Shown: piece after piece, positions 8,285 through 18,074 of the stretch | How the letters are laid out: each line of letters starts with the position of its first letter | Numbering within the stretch: position 1 is the stretch's first letter | Source: Lentzea kentuckyensis | Lineage (GTDB): Bacteria; Actinomycetota; Actinomycetes; Mycobacteriales; Pseudonocardiaceae | Length of the DNA stretch: 36,221 nucleotides | Direction: 5' to 3' | Assembly (NCBI RefSeq): GCF_002150765.1 | Contig: NZ_MUYM01000168.1 | Coordinates: forward strand, 1 to 36,221 | Translations under genes and position numbers: made by a program | Notes under the pieces: model-generated | What the model was told of the DNA's origin: nothing | Databases searched by the model: none | Seen by the model: the letters and a program-made list of their open reading frames with translations, nothing else

Positions 8285-8316
8285 TTGATCATGAGTTGGT
8301 GGTACTTGCAGACGCC
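8285..8316 (-). repeat. Right inverted repeat of the DUF559 unit
   Basis: This is the reverse complement of 7243-7274 at 30 of 32 positions, including a perfect 22-nt outer block at 8295-8316. It begins 7 nt after the DUF559 stop codon. Together the two copies bound a 1,074-bp unit with one gene. Confidence 0.9.
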
Positions 8317-8387
8317 GCGACCGGACGCTGGGCCACGACATGGTGCGCCACCCGTTCACTCTGTGGTGGAGGGCTGAGCCCGTTGTG

Positions 8388-8403
8388 TAGGTTGACAAAC
8401 CTA
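8388..8403. promoter_or_regulatory. Inverted repeat TAGGTT-N4-AACCTA at the lipoprotein start
   Basis: The perfect 6-bp arms sit directly against the ATG at 8403. No Shine-Dalgarno sequence precedes this start. TAGGTT at 8388-8393 could itself serve as a -10 box, giving a leaderless transcript. Either an operator or an mRNA hairpin over the start is possible. Confidence 0.4.
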
Positions 8404-9023
8404 TGCGTGGGAACAGGATCTTCGTGGTATTTGGCGTGGTTGCGCTGGCGGTTTGCGTTGCCTGTTCGCCTGCGGTTCCGCAGACTCAGGCGCCGCCGCC
8501 GCAGATTCCGAGGATCACGCCGCCTACCACGCCGTCGCGGATTCCGGTGATGGTGGATCGGCCCGCGTTGCCGGACGACTGTGAGCTCGTGGTGCCGGTT
8601 GAGGTCATGAACGCGACGCTGGGGCAGGAGTTGCCTGGGGAGCCGCGGATCATCATCGGGATCAAGGAGCCTGGGATCGGGCGGACCGGGAAGATCGATT
8701 GTTACTACGGGATTCCCGAGAAGAAGAACCTGCCGGACGCGAAGATCATCATCGGGTTGTCGACTTACACGGACGAGTTGACTGCTCGTACTCGGGTCGC
8801 TGAGAGCGTTGAGGCCGAGCGGGCGGATGGGGCCAAGGTCACCGAGGTTGATGTTGGGAAGCAGAAGGGGACGTTGATCGAGGGCAAGGACGAGCAGTTG
8901 CTCATCGGGTCTCTCGGCAAGTCGACGTACGTGGTGCGCAACCGCAACAACTTCATCCCGCAGGCCAAGCTCGTGGCGATTCTGCCGGTGCTCGCCCAGC
9001 AGTCGATGACACCGCCCGTCTAA
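8403..9023 (+). CDS. Putative lipoprotein, possibly DUF3558-like (206 aa)
   Basis: A short basic N-terminus (MRGNR) and a hydrophobic stretch (IFVVFGVVALAV) lead to a cysteine at residue 21 in CVAC-SPAV. This is a slightly unusual lipobox, with Cys at -3. A Pro-rich linker (about residues 24-47) follows, then a globular domain beginning PALPDDCELVVPVEVMNATLGQ with two cysteines (DDCEL and IDCYYG) that could pair. This layout fits actinobacterial DUF3558-type lipoproteins anchored to the outer face of the membrane. The start at 8403 lacks a ribosome binding site. It stands alone between the DUF559 unit and coaE, 10 bp before the coaE start. Function is unknown. Confidence 0.75.
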   Translation: MRGNRIFVVFGVVALAVCVACSPAVPQTQAPPPQIPRITPPTTPSRIPVMVDRPALPDDCELVVPVEVMNATLGQELPGEPRIIIGIKEPGIGRTGKIDCYYGIPEKKNLPDAKIIIGLSTYTDELTARTRVAESVEAERADGAKVTEVDVGKQKGTLIEGKDEQLLIGSLGKSTYVVRNRNNFIPQAKLVAILPVLAQQSMTPPV

Positions 9024-9033
9024 CCTGTGCGGC

Positions 9034-10182
9034 ATGCTCAGGGTGGGGTTGACCGGGGGAATCGGGTCCGGCAAGTCGACGGTGGCCAGGCTGCTCGCGG
9101 AGAACGGCGCGGTCGTCATCGATGCGGACAAGCTCGCGCGTGAGGTGCTGGAGCCTGGCAGTGACGGGCTCAAGGAGGTTGCGAAGGCGTTCGGTGCGGA
9201 CGTGTTGAACGACGACGGCACGTTGGATCGGGCGGCGTTGGCGGCCAAGGCGTTCGCCAGCGAGGAGGCTCGGCAGACGCTCAACGGGATCACGCATCCG
9301 CGCATCGGGGCGTTGACCGGGCAGCGGATGGCCGAGGCGCCTGAGGACGCCATCGTGGTGCACGACATTCCGTTGCTGGTGGAGCGGGACATGGCGGCGG
9401 CGTACCACCTGGTGATCGTGGTGTACGCGGACTCGGCCAAGCGGTTGGGGCGGTTGGTCACCAGTCGTGGCATGGATCGGCAGGACGCCGAGAACCGGAT
9501 TGCCGCGCAGGCCACGGACGAGCAGCGCCGGGCCGTTGCGGACGTGTGGCTGGACAACTCCGGTGAGGTTCCGGACGTCACGGCGTTGTGGGATCGGCTC
9601 GTGGGGTTCGAGAAGAACGTGCGGACGCAGTCTTACGCGTCCGGTTCGCCGATCGTGGTGCCTTACGACGAACGGTGGCCCGCGCAGGCGCGGCGGATTG
9701 CTCGGCGGATCAGTGTGGCGGCCGGCGGGCGGCACGTGGAGCACATCGGGTCCACTTCGGTGCCGGGGCTCGCGGCCAAGGACGTGCTGGACTTCCAGCT
9801 CGCGGTCGAGGACATGGCGGCCGCGGACGGGTTGCGGGAAACGTTGGCACAGGCCGGGTTCCCGTATGTCGGGCCGTACGAGGACACGCCGCGCGGTGAG
9901 GGCGAGTGGAGCAAGCGGCTGCACGCCGGGGCGGATCCGGGGCGGCGGGTGAACCTGCACCTGCGGATGGAGGGGGCGGCCAACTGGCGGTGGGCGGTCG
10001 ATTTCCGCGACTGGTTGCGGCACGACGCGCAGGCTCGTGAGGAGTACGCGGAGGTGAAGCTCGAGCTGTCCCAGCGGTTCGCGGCCGACGCCAACGGGTT
10101 TGCCTACGGGGAGGCGAAGGAACCGTTCATGGAGTCGGCCGTCGCGCGCGTCGAGGCCTACAGGGGCGGCCAGGCGTCGTAG
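9034..10182 (+). CDS. coaE: Dephospho-CoA kinase fused to GrpB/UPF0157 domain
   Basis: The N-terminal domain (residues 1 to about 195) catalyses the last step of coenzyme A synthesis, ATP-dependent phosphorylation of dephospho-CoA. The P-loop is GGIGSGKST (residues 8-16), D31 lies in VIDADKLAREV, and a THPRI motif (about 87-91) and VVHDIPLLVE (108-117) are typical. The C-terminal domain (about 205-375) is a GrpB/UPF0157 nucleotidyltransferase-like domain with HIGSTSVPGLAAKDVLDF (237-254). The same fusion is known in mycobacterial CoaE. The ATG start at 9034 is unambiguous. The 3' end overlaps the convergent DUF402 gene by 25 nt. Confidence 0.96.
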   Translation: MLRVGLTGGIGSGKSTVARLLAENGAVVIDADKLAREVLEPGSDGLKEVAKAFGADVLNDDGTLDRAALAAKAFASEEARQTLNGITHPRIGALTGQRMAEAPEDAIVVHDIPLLVERDMAAAYHLVIVVYADSAKRLGRLVTSRGMDRQDAENRIAAQATDEQRRAVADVWLDNSGEVPDVTALWDRLVGFEKNVRTQSYASGSPIVVPYDERWPAQARRIARRISVAAGGRHVEHIGSTSVPGLAAKDVLDFQLAVEDMAAADGLRETLAQAGFPYVGPYEDTPRGEGEWSKRLHAGADPGRRVNLHLRMEGAANWRWAVDFRDWLRHDAQAREEYAEVKLELSQRFAADANGFAYGEAKEPFMESAVARVEAYRGGQAS

Positions 10183-10694
10183 ATGCCGTGCCACGTCAGC
10201 CACGAGGTGAGGTTGTGGTTGACGTTGCTGAGCTCTTCGAGGGTGCGGTGGACGGTGCGCAGCGCCTGGTCGGCGTCGCCCGGTCGCAGCACGCGGCCGG
10301 CGACGGCGGCGGCGAACTCCTCGCTGCGCACGATGCGGGCCGTGGTGCCGCCGGGAACTGCCAGGCCCAGCAACAGGTCCGTGGTCTGCCAGTGGCGGTG
10401 GTCGCGTTCGACGCGCACCGCGGACAGCACGCTCGGGCCGCTGCGGGCGTGCCGGGAGCGGGCGCGGTAGGTCGTCAGGCGCACGCCCAGTTCGGGCATC
10501 AGCCAGGTGACCTCGGCGTCCGAGAACGGGTCCTCCGGCGTGGGATGTTGGATCCGCAGGCCCCACCGTTCGACATCGCACGAACTGAGAGTTCGCGAGC
10601 CGCCGGACGAATAGGTTCGCACTCCGGAAATGGTGTCGACGACATCGACCAGCTGAGGTGTAGTGACCGCTCCCACGACGCCGAGGGTAGTCAA
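10158..10694 (-). CDS. DUF402-like protein, diverged paralog of the next gene
   Basis: The C-terminal 110 residues align by eye with the neighbour at 10765-11274. Shared features are W-x2-P-x-L-x-VR-x-T, then W-x-TTDL-x-L-x-L-x-V, an acidic stretch leading to an AV pair, and a final H-N/D-x4-WLT. This marks the DUF402 family (FomD/Ntdp-like phosphatase fold in characterised members). The copy has lost several acidic positions seen in the neighbour (for example the EYFDLDAK N-terminus), so catalytic activity is doubtful. The start is taken as TTG at 10694; a GTG at 10676 is possible. Its 3' end overlaps coaE by 25 nt. Confidence 0.7.
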   Translation of the reverse strand: MTTLGVVGAVTTPQLVDVVDTISGVRTYSSGGSRTLSSCDVERWGLRIQHPTPEDPFSDAEVTWLMPELGVRLTTYRARSRHARSGPSVLSAVRVERDHRHWQTTDLLLGLAVPGGTTARIVRSEEFAAAVAGRVLRPGDADQALRTVHRTLEELSNVNHNLTSWLTWHGIYDAWPPL

Positions 10695-10764
10695 ATATGT
10701 GCTCGGAGTTACACCTCGGGTCGATTCGTTACGTCACGGTCAGATGACGAACACACTCTGTGTA

Positions 10765-11274
10765 TCAACGCCAGGAGGTGGGACAACCCGAAGAGGTGAG
10801 CCACCTGACGACATCGTGACCGTGCGCTGAAATGCCGGACACCGCCGAGTAGGTGGTTTCCAGCGCCCACTGCGCGCGTTCCGGAGTGATCAGGTTGTGC
10901 TGAACTGCGGAGATCAACTCGTCGGTGTCCAGAACGATCGTGCTGTGCCCCGTCCGGACGATCAGATCGAGGTACAGATCGGTGGTTTTCCAGACGCTGC
11001 CGACCGCGGAGATCTCCACGACGTCGACGTAGTGGTCGAAGTCGAGCTCGTGCCCGGGGTGCCAGGACTGGCGTGTGACCCGGACGTTGAGCTTGGGCAC
11101 GAACCAGCTCTCGAAGTGGCTGATCTTCGGGTGCCCGGCGAGCGGCCGGAACATGTAGAGGCCGGTCGGGGTGAGCCGGTACTCGTCGACGCTTCTCAAC
11201 AGCCCCTTGGGATCTGTGTTGCTCTTGGCGTCCAGGTCGAAGTACTCGATCTTCGGCGGATGGATGTGTGCCAC
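10765..11274 (-). CDS. DUF402 domain protein
   Basis: The protein opens HIHPPKIEYFDLDAKSNTDPKG, followed by VDEYRLTPTGLYMFRPLAGHP and W-F-VPKLNVRVT, then HYVDVVEISAVGSVWKTTDLYLDLIVRTG. This is the DUF402 pattern, and the locus matches the mycobacterial Rv1632c position between coaE and uvrB. DUF402 enzymes of known function hydrolyse nucleotide or other phosphoesters with metal-bound Asp/Glu residues. The function of this subgroup is not established. I chose the GTG at 11274 because homologs start close to the IHPPK motif and it leaves a 50-bp divergent promoter space. A GTG at 11310 would leave only 14 bp before the next gene. Confidence 0.8.
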   Translation of the reverse strand: MAHIHPPKIEYFDLDAKSNTDPKGLLRSVDEYRLTPTGLYMFRPLAGHPKISHFESWFVPKLNVRVTRQSWHPGHELDFDHYVDVVEISAVGSVWKTTDLYLDLIVRTGHSTIVLDTDELISAVQHNLITPERAQWALETTYSAVSGISAHGHDVVRWLTSSGCPTSWR

Positions 11275-11324
11275 GTGGCCGATACTGCCATCGAAACCTG
11301 AGACGGCCACTTAGGATGCGCCGC

Positions 11325-12437
11325 ATGTTCGGGATCATCCGCCCCTGCCGCAACAGATTGGGCGCTGAGCTGCGGTCGTCGTGGCTCTCTCACCTGTGCG
11401 GGATGTGTCTGTCGTTGCGCGACGAGCACGGTCACCTCGCGCGGCTCGTCACCAACTACGACGGGCTCCTGATCTCGGCGATCGTCGAGGCGCAGAGCGG
11501 TCCGTCGCGGCGGTCCGCCGGGCCGTGCGCGTTGCGCGGGATGAAGTCCGCGGACGTGGCGATCGGGTCCGGCGCGCGGCTGGCGGCGTCGGTGTCGCTG
11601 GTGCTGGCGTCGTTGAAGATCCAGGACCACGTGGACGACGGTGACGGGCTGGCCGGGAAGGCCGGCTGGGCGGGACGGGCGGTGGCGCGGCGCTGGGCCG
11701 CCAAGGGGCTCACCACGGCGTCCGATCTCGGGTTCGACGCGTCGGTGATGATCGACTCGGTGCGGCGGCAGCCACTGATCGAGGCTGCGGCAGGGCTCGG
11801 CAGTTCGGTGCTCGTGGTCACCGAGCCGACGGAGGCGGCGACCGGGTTCGCCTTCGCACAGACGGCGTTGCTCGTGGGAAGGCCGGCGAACGCCGAGCCG
11901 TTGCGCGAGGCGGGGCGCATGTTCGGACGCGTCGCGCATCTGATCGACGCCGTCGAGGACCTGGAGGAGGACCGCTCTTCGGGTGCGTGGAACCCGTTGC
12001 TCGCCACGGGGACATCGGTTCCCGAGGCGCATCGGCTCTGCCTGGACGCGGCGACGGGGGTCAGGCTGGCGCTGGACGAGGTCGAGTTCACCGACGCGCG
12101 GCTCGTGCACAAGCTGCTGGTGCACGAGCTGGACGAGTCGATCATCCGGGTGTTCGGCCGGGATCGGCACGACGACGGCAGGCGCACCCCGGTGGATCCC
12201 GGCAGCGGGCCGTGGGCGTATCCGAGGCTGACTTACGAGCCGCGGCCGCGCGGGTTCCTGGAGGGATGCGGCGCGTTCCTCTACATGTGCGGGACCTGCC
12301 AGTTCTGCTGCCGCGATCCGTTCCCGGGCCCGTGGAGCGACAAGTGGCGGAACAACCCGTGCGACTGCGACTGCGGTGACTGCGGCAGCTGCTTCGACTG
12401 CTGCAAGTGCGACTGCTGTTGCTGCCCCTGCGATTAG
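11325..12437 (+). CDS. DUF5685 family protein with Cys-rich C-terminal tail (370 aa)
   Basis: The N-terminus MFGIIRPCRNRLG and the Cys pair in HLCGMCLSLRDEHG are typical of DUF5685. The body is all-helical and has two Asp-rich motifs, QDHVDDGDG (residues 100-108) and LIDAVEDLEEDRSSGAWNPL (206-225). These resemble the diphosphate-binding motifs of squalene/phytoene-synthase-like folds. The C-terminus from residue 315 holds 18 cysteines, 13 of them in the last 25 residues (CDCDCGDCGSC and CDCCCCPC). The tail suggests metal or cluster binding. Translation starts at the ATG at 11325; a longer upstream frame is not supported. The role is unknown; the gene stands 55 bp before uvrB. Confidence 0.85.
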   Translation: MFGIIRPCRNRLGAELRSSWLSHLCGMCLSLRDEHGHLARLVTNYDGLLISAIVEAQSGPSRRSAGPCALRGMKSADVAIGSGARLAASVSLVLASLKIQDHVDDGDGLAGKAGWAGRAVARRWAAKGLTTASDLGFDASVMIDSVRRQPLIEAAAGLGSSVLVVTEPTEAATGFAFAQTALLVGRPANAEPLREAGRMFGRVAHLIDAVEDLEEDRSSGAWNPLLATGTSVPEAHRLCLDAATGVRLALDEVEFTDARLVHKLLVHELDESIIRVFGRDRHDDGRRTPVDPGSGPWAYPRLTYEPRPRGFLEGCGAFLYMCGTCQFCCRDPFPGPWSDKWRNNPCDCDCGDCGSCFDCCKCDCCCCPCD

Positions 12438-12492
12438 GGGCCTGACCAGGGCCGATCTGAAATTGTCAGACCCCCGGCGTAACGTGCTTCCC

Positions 12493-14655
<2,163 letters not shown>

Positions 14656-14720
14656 TTGGACCGTCGCGGGTTTGAGGGTGGTTGCCTTGCGTGGGGCGTG
14701 TTGTTTTGAGTGGGTGGGGT

Positions 14721-14735
14721 GGGGGCTCTGCCCCC
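14721..14735. repeat. GC-rich hairpin, possibly a dispersed repeat
   Basis: GGGGGC-TCT-GCCCCC forms a perfect 6-bp stem, preceded by GGGTGGGGT and followed by TGGCCCCCGACAC. Similar GGGGGC(N)GCCCCC hairpins occur many times in actinomycete intergenic regions. It lies 65 bp after the uvrB stop and may help end its transcript, though no T-tract follows. The rest of 14656-14909 shows no gene I can support. Confidence 0.5.
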
Positions 14736-14909
14736 TGGCCCCCGACACTCCCCGTCGCGTGGCCTTCGGACTTGTTGGCTTCGGCTGTGTGGTGCTCGAC
14801 GGTAAGCGGTTCCCGGCCAGGGTCGATCTCGCGCACTCGCCGCTGCACTGCCTGGTCGGTGCTGGCTCCGGCGGCTGGGGCTGAGCGACTGCCGTCTAGC
14901 GATTCGCGG

Positions 14910-15478
14910 GTGGCTGCCGCGGCCAGGATCGTTACGCTTGGGTCGGGCGATCGTGTTGCTGTGCAAGGGGATCAGGTCACCGTTTTGCCTGGGGCTGGGC
15001 GTGACGAGGTGTTGCTCCTGTCGGCGTGCGTGTTCCTGGGCAGCGCGGCGACTTGTTCGAGTTGGCGGTGACGGTGGGTGGGGTTGCGCGGTTGCGGCTG
15101 GCGTCGGGTGAGTACTCGGTGGACGCGTTGGCTCATGGGATCGTGAGCACACTTGAACGGTTGTCCACTGTGGAGGGTGAGGTGCTCGCGGAGAGCGAAG
15201 GGGTGTTCGCTGACTTCTCCGGGTTGGCTGAGGCGCCGGTTCGGTTCGAGTTCGGGTCGGGGAGGACCGAGGGGAACGTGTACCTGCCGGTGCCTGCTGT
15301 GCGGATTTCCGGGGCGTTCGACGATCTGGACCGGGCGCCGGGCGGGTGCCGGGTGTTTCCGGTGGACGTGAACGTGGTGCCGCATCGGGGGGCGGAGTTC
15401 GTGTCGCTCAAAGTTAAGGTGGTGGATGCGGCGGGTAACTCCGTTGAGCAGACGACCCCATGCGCGCTCACGGCATAA
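14910..15478 (+). pseudogene. Probable frameshifted gene of unknown function
   Basis: Two open frames join naturally. From GTG 14910 one frame reads VAAAARIVTLGSGDRV... and ends at 15071 after turning into an implausible stretch (GSAATCSSWR). From about 15030 the frame one base back reads PGQRGDLFELAVTVGGVARLRLASGEYSVD and continues to the TAA at 15476-15478. Read together they give a continuous protein of about 188 residues with a sensible hydrophobic pattern and no recognisable family. The break lies between about 15026 and 15050. A single-base indel, real or from assembly, explains this best. If the second part is expressed alone it would start at GTG 15026. Confidence 0.45.
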
Positions 15479-15545
15479 ATCGCCCTCTGGGGTGAGATGT
15501 CGGCTGACAGCTTTCGTCACGGCGCAGGACGGCAATGATCTCGGG

Positions 15546-15977
15546 GTGAACGTGGACTCCCACCTCGCCGCGGTGGAGCAGGCTCTCATAGCGATGCGGC
15601 GCAGTCAGTCACGTCGAGCGCTCGCTGAGCTGGCCGTACCGGCGTTTGACGTGCTCGATGTCGTCGAGACGGCTGAGCGCACGGGTACACAGGCGACTGT
15701 GTCCAGTGTGGCTTCGGCGTTGCACGTCGATCAGCCGCGTGCCAGCAAACTCGTCACGAGCGCGGTCGACTCCGGGTTGGTGTCGCGGGTCGCGGACAAG
15801 GCGGACGGGCGACGTGTGTTGCTCGTCCGCACGCCGCGTGGGCGCGCCACATCGGCGGAGTTGCACCGGGCGCGGCAGGCGGCGTGCGCGACGGCGATGG
15901 CGGACTGGAGCGACGAGGAGCGGGCGGCGTTCGCGCAACTGCTCACGCGTTTCGTCGCCGTGTTCGGCGGGCGATAA
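15546..15977 (+). CDS. MarR-like transcriptional regulator (143 aa)
   Basis: The length and layout fit MarR. Dimerisation helices flank a winged helix, with the recognition region TVSSVASALHVDQPRASKLVTSAVDSGLVSRVADKADGRRVLLVRTPRG; the wing residues D-x-R-R-V-LLV are typical. I chose GTG 15546 (VNVDSHLAAVEQALIAMRR) over an upstream in-frame start that would add a basic, uncharacteristic leader. No strong ribosome binding site is visible. It is followed after 7 bp by the YjbR-like gene, so the two are probably cotranscribed. The ligand and targets are unknown. Confidence 0.85.
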   Translation: MNVDSHLAAVEQALIAMRRSQSRRALAELAVPAFDVLDVVETAERTGTQATVSSVASALHVDQPRASKLVTSAVDSGLVSRVADKADGRRVLLVRTPRGRATSAELHRARQAACATAMADWSDEERAAFAQLLTRFVAVFGGR

Positions 15978-15984
15978 TCCTGTC

Positions 15985-16329
15985 GTGACACTGGACGAGC
16001 TGATCGCCTACTGCGCAGGGAAGCCGGGCGCGGAGGAGACGTATCCGTGGGGCGACGCCGAGTTGGTGTGCAAGGTGGGTGGCAAGGCGTTCGCGTTCAT
16101 CGGGCTGGACGGGCACACCGTCGGGCTCAAGTGCGGTGCCGACGCTGAGGCTGCCGCGCCGTGGCGAGAGCGTTTTCCGGACGACATCACCGTCAGCGGC
16201 TATGTCGGTCGCTACGGCTGGAACACCGTGGCGCTCAAGGGTTCGGTGCCCGACGACGACCTGCTGGAGCTGGTCGACGGCTCCTATGAGGCCGTCGTCG
16301 AGCGGTTGCCGAAGAGCAAGCGTCCTTAA
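15985..16329 (+). CDS. MmcQ/YjbR family protein (114 aa)
   Basis: The sequence follows the MmcQ/YjbR pattern: LDELIAYCAGKPGAEETYPWGDAELVCKVGGKAFAFIG, then a central strand-rich part and a C-terminal WNTVALKGSVPDDDLLELVDGSYEAVVERLPKSKR. Members have a double-wing CyaY-like fold and are often called DNA-binding, though their function is not settled. The GTG start at 15985 follows the MarR stop by 7 bp. The TAA stop interlocks with the TAA of the convergent VOC gene within TTAA (16326-16329). Confidence 0.85.
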   Translation: MTLDELIAYCAGKPGAEETYPWGDAELVCKVGGKAFAFIGLDGHTVGLKCGADAEAAAPWRERFPDDITVSGYVGRYGWNTVALKGSVPDDDLLELVDGSYEAVVERLPKSKRP

Positions 16330-16706
16330 CGCTCCTCGGGCTGCAGGATGCCGAAGATGTTGCCCTCGGTGTCCTTGTAGTAGGCGAGCAGACCGACGCC
16401 GGGCATCTTGTCCTTGGGCAGCGCCACCGTGCCGCCGCCGACCTCGATGGCCGCGATGGTGGCGTCGATGTCGACGACGCTGATCGTCATGACGAAGCCG
16501 TGGACGGGTGCGTCGGGTGCGGGATCGGGGCCGCGGCGTGGCAGCAGGCCGCCGTTGACGCCGGGCTGGTCGTCGTCGCCGGTGGTGATGATCCAGTAGG
16601 GGATGTCGCCCCACTGCTCGATCTTCCAGCCGAAGACTGAGCTGTAGAAGTTCCGCGCTCGCTCGGGATCTGCGGCGTGGATCTCGAAGTGCACAGGACG
16701 TGACAT
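16326..16706 (-). CDS. VOC family protein (126 aa)
   Basis: This is a single vicinal-oxygen-chelate protein with two beta-alpha-beta-beta-beta modules. The first module starts VHFEIHAADPERARNFYSSVFGWKIEQWG and the second VHGFVMTISVVDIDATIAAIEVGGGTVALPKDKMPGVGLLAYYKDTEGNIFGIL. The final D-x-EGN-xFGI is the usual end of glyoxalase/bleomycin-resistance domains. The metal-ligand positions (H6, E-x-N) appear present. It is divergent from the second VOC gene, with 56 bp between the starts. Confidence 0.9.
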   Translation of the reverse strand: MSRPVHFEIHAADPERARNFYSSVFGWKIEQWGDIPYWIITTGDDDQPGVNGGLLPRRGPDPAPDAPVHGFVMTISVVDIDATIAAIEVGGGTVALPKDKMPGVGLLAYYKDTEGNIFGILQPEER

Positions 16707-16762
16707 GAGACGGCACGCTACTCCGGACAGTGGTTGTCCGCATTGGCTTCTACGGTGGCGTC

Positions 16763-17155
16763 ATGGCTACCGAATTCCAGGTCTCCTTCGACGCGAACAA
16801 CCCGCCCAAACTCGCCGACTTCTGGGCGCAGGCGCTCGGGTACGTCCACCAGCCGCCGCCTCCCGGGTTCGCCACCTGGGAGGAGTTCGCGATCAAGAAC
16901 AACATCCCGTTCGACTCCGCCGACGACTACGCGGCGCTGATCGACCCGGACGGCAAGGGACCGCGGTTCCTGTTCCAGCGCGTGCCCGAGGGCAAGACCG
17001 CGAAGAACCGCATGCACCTCGACCTCCGCACGGGCCTCGACGCAGTGGACCGCCTGGTCGGGTTGGGTGCCACGCGCGTGCGTGAACACAACGACCAGAC
17101 GGGCCACTGGGTCGTGCTGCTCGACCCCGAGGGGAACGAGTTCTGCGTCAGCTAG
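16763..17155 (+). CDS. VOC family protein, Glyoxalase_6-like (130 aa)
   Basis: MATEFQVSFDANNPPKLADFWAQALGY is the first VOC module. The second contains RMHLDLRTGLDAVDRLVGLGATRVRE and ends HWVVLLDPEGNEFCVS. This 'PPKLADFW' type is the Glyoxalase_6 branch common in actinomycetes. I chose ATG 16763 over an in-frame start at 16730 that lies in the divergent promoter space. The end overlaps the convergent permease gene by 8 nt. The substrate is unknown. Confidence 0.9.
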   Translation: MATEFQVSFDANNPPKLADFWAQALGYVHQPPPPGFATWEEFAIKNNIPFDSADDYAALIDPDGKGPRFLFQRVPEGKTAKNRMHLDLRTGLDAVDRLVGLGATRVREHNDQTGHWVVLLDPEGNEFCVS

Positions 17156-18074
17156 TGATGTCCTTCGTCTTGAACTGACGTGCCGCGAGCAGTGTGAAGA
17201 CGCCGCCGTAGACGAGCGCGGAGAACGTGCCGCGGGCCATCTCCGACCAGTCGATGTCGGTCGAGAGCAGGTCGACCCACGCCATCGCGTAGTGCGTCGG
17301 CAGGTAGTTGCGCAGGTCCTCGAGCGGCTGGATCTGGTCGAGGATCTGCGACAGGATCGAGACGAGCACCGTGCCGCCGACCGCGCCGAGCGGTGCGTCG
17401 GTGGACACGGACAGGAACATCGCGAGGCCCGCTACCCAGAACAGGTTGATCGCGATGTAGCAGACCGCCAGCGCCACCCCGAGCACGCCGTCGCCGAACG
17501 GGGCCGCTTCGCCGGTGGGGCTCACGACCTCGCCCGCGCCGTACCAGGCGACGCCGACTGCCAGCGCCACCGCGGGAAGCAGGGCGAGGGCGAAGAAGCT
17601 GAGGATGCCGCTGCTGATCGCCTTCTGCCGCAGCAGCCGGTGCCGGGGGATCGGTGCGGCCAGCAGGTACTTGAGGCTCGACCAGGACGCTTCGGACGCG
17701 ATCGTGTCGCCGAAGAACAGCGCCACGATCATCGGCAGCAGGAAGCTGCCGCTCACGAACAGCGTGAGCACCACGAAGTTGATGCCGCTGGCGGTGGCGA
17801 GGTCGACGAAGCCGCCGGAGCGGCGGTTCGGGTCGGACTGACCGATCTCGAAGCTCAGCGCGAGGATGAACGGCAGCAGCACCAGGAAGCCCAGCACGAG
17901 CTGAGTCCTCCTGCGACGGATCTGCCGTTGCAGCTCCACCCGGATGCGCAGCGTCTTCCGCGCCTTGTAGCCGATCGCCGAGCCGTCGGGGGCCACCTCG
18001 GTGCGCTGGTGGGCGGCCGCGTCGGTGAGCTCGGTGATCGCGCCGGGGTCGGTGTGGACGTCGTGCTCGTTCAC
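17148..18074 (-). CDS. ABC-2 type transporter permease (308 aa)
   Basis: After a 55-residue acidic-to-basic cytoplasmic N-terminus, six membrane segments can be seen: LVLGFLVLLPFILALSF, GINFVVLTLFVSGSFLLPMIVALFFG, ILSFFALALLPAVALAVGVAW, GVLGVALAVCYIAINLFWVAGLAMFL, PLGAVGGTVLVSILSQI and GTFSALVYGGVFTLLAA. The motif ASEASWSSLKYLLAAPIPRHRLLRQK is the conserved ABC-2 loop. The GTG start at 18074 overlaps the stop of the 83-aa gene (GTGA). It pairs with the ATPase domain of the hydrolase-ABC fusion encoded upstream in the same operon. Confidence 0.9.
   Translation of the reverse strand: MNEHDVHTDPGAITELTDAAAHQRTEVAPDGSAIGYKARKTLRIRVELQRQIRRRRTQLVLGFLVLLPFILALSFEIGQSDPNRRSGGFVDLATASGINFVVLTLFVSGSFLLPMIVALFFGDTIASEASWSSLKYLLAAPIPRHRLLRQKAISSGILSFFALALLPAVALAVGVAWYGAGEVVSPTGEAAPFGDGVLGVALAVCYIAINLFWVAGLAMFLSVSTDAPLGAVGGTVLVSILSQILDQIQPLEDLRNYLPTHYAMAWVDLLSTDIDWSEMARGTFSALVYGGVFTLLAARQFKTKDITS

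Noticed and set aside
5662..8292. Very long open frame on the minus strand across rpsA and the DUF559 gene
   Set aside because: It is antisense to rpsA and to the DUF559 gene. The product is a Val/Asp/Leu-rich mirror of their codons, a usual artefact in high-GC DNA.
14721..14735. Hairpin after uvrB as a proven terminator
   Set aside because: There is no T-tract, and similar GGGGGC/GCCCCC hairpins are common in actinomycete spacers, so I list it only as a repeat.
15426..15545. Longer N-terminus for the MarR gene
   Set aside because: The added residues are basic and unlike MarR N-termini, and they overlap the end of the preceding frame.
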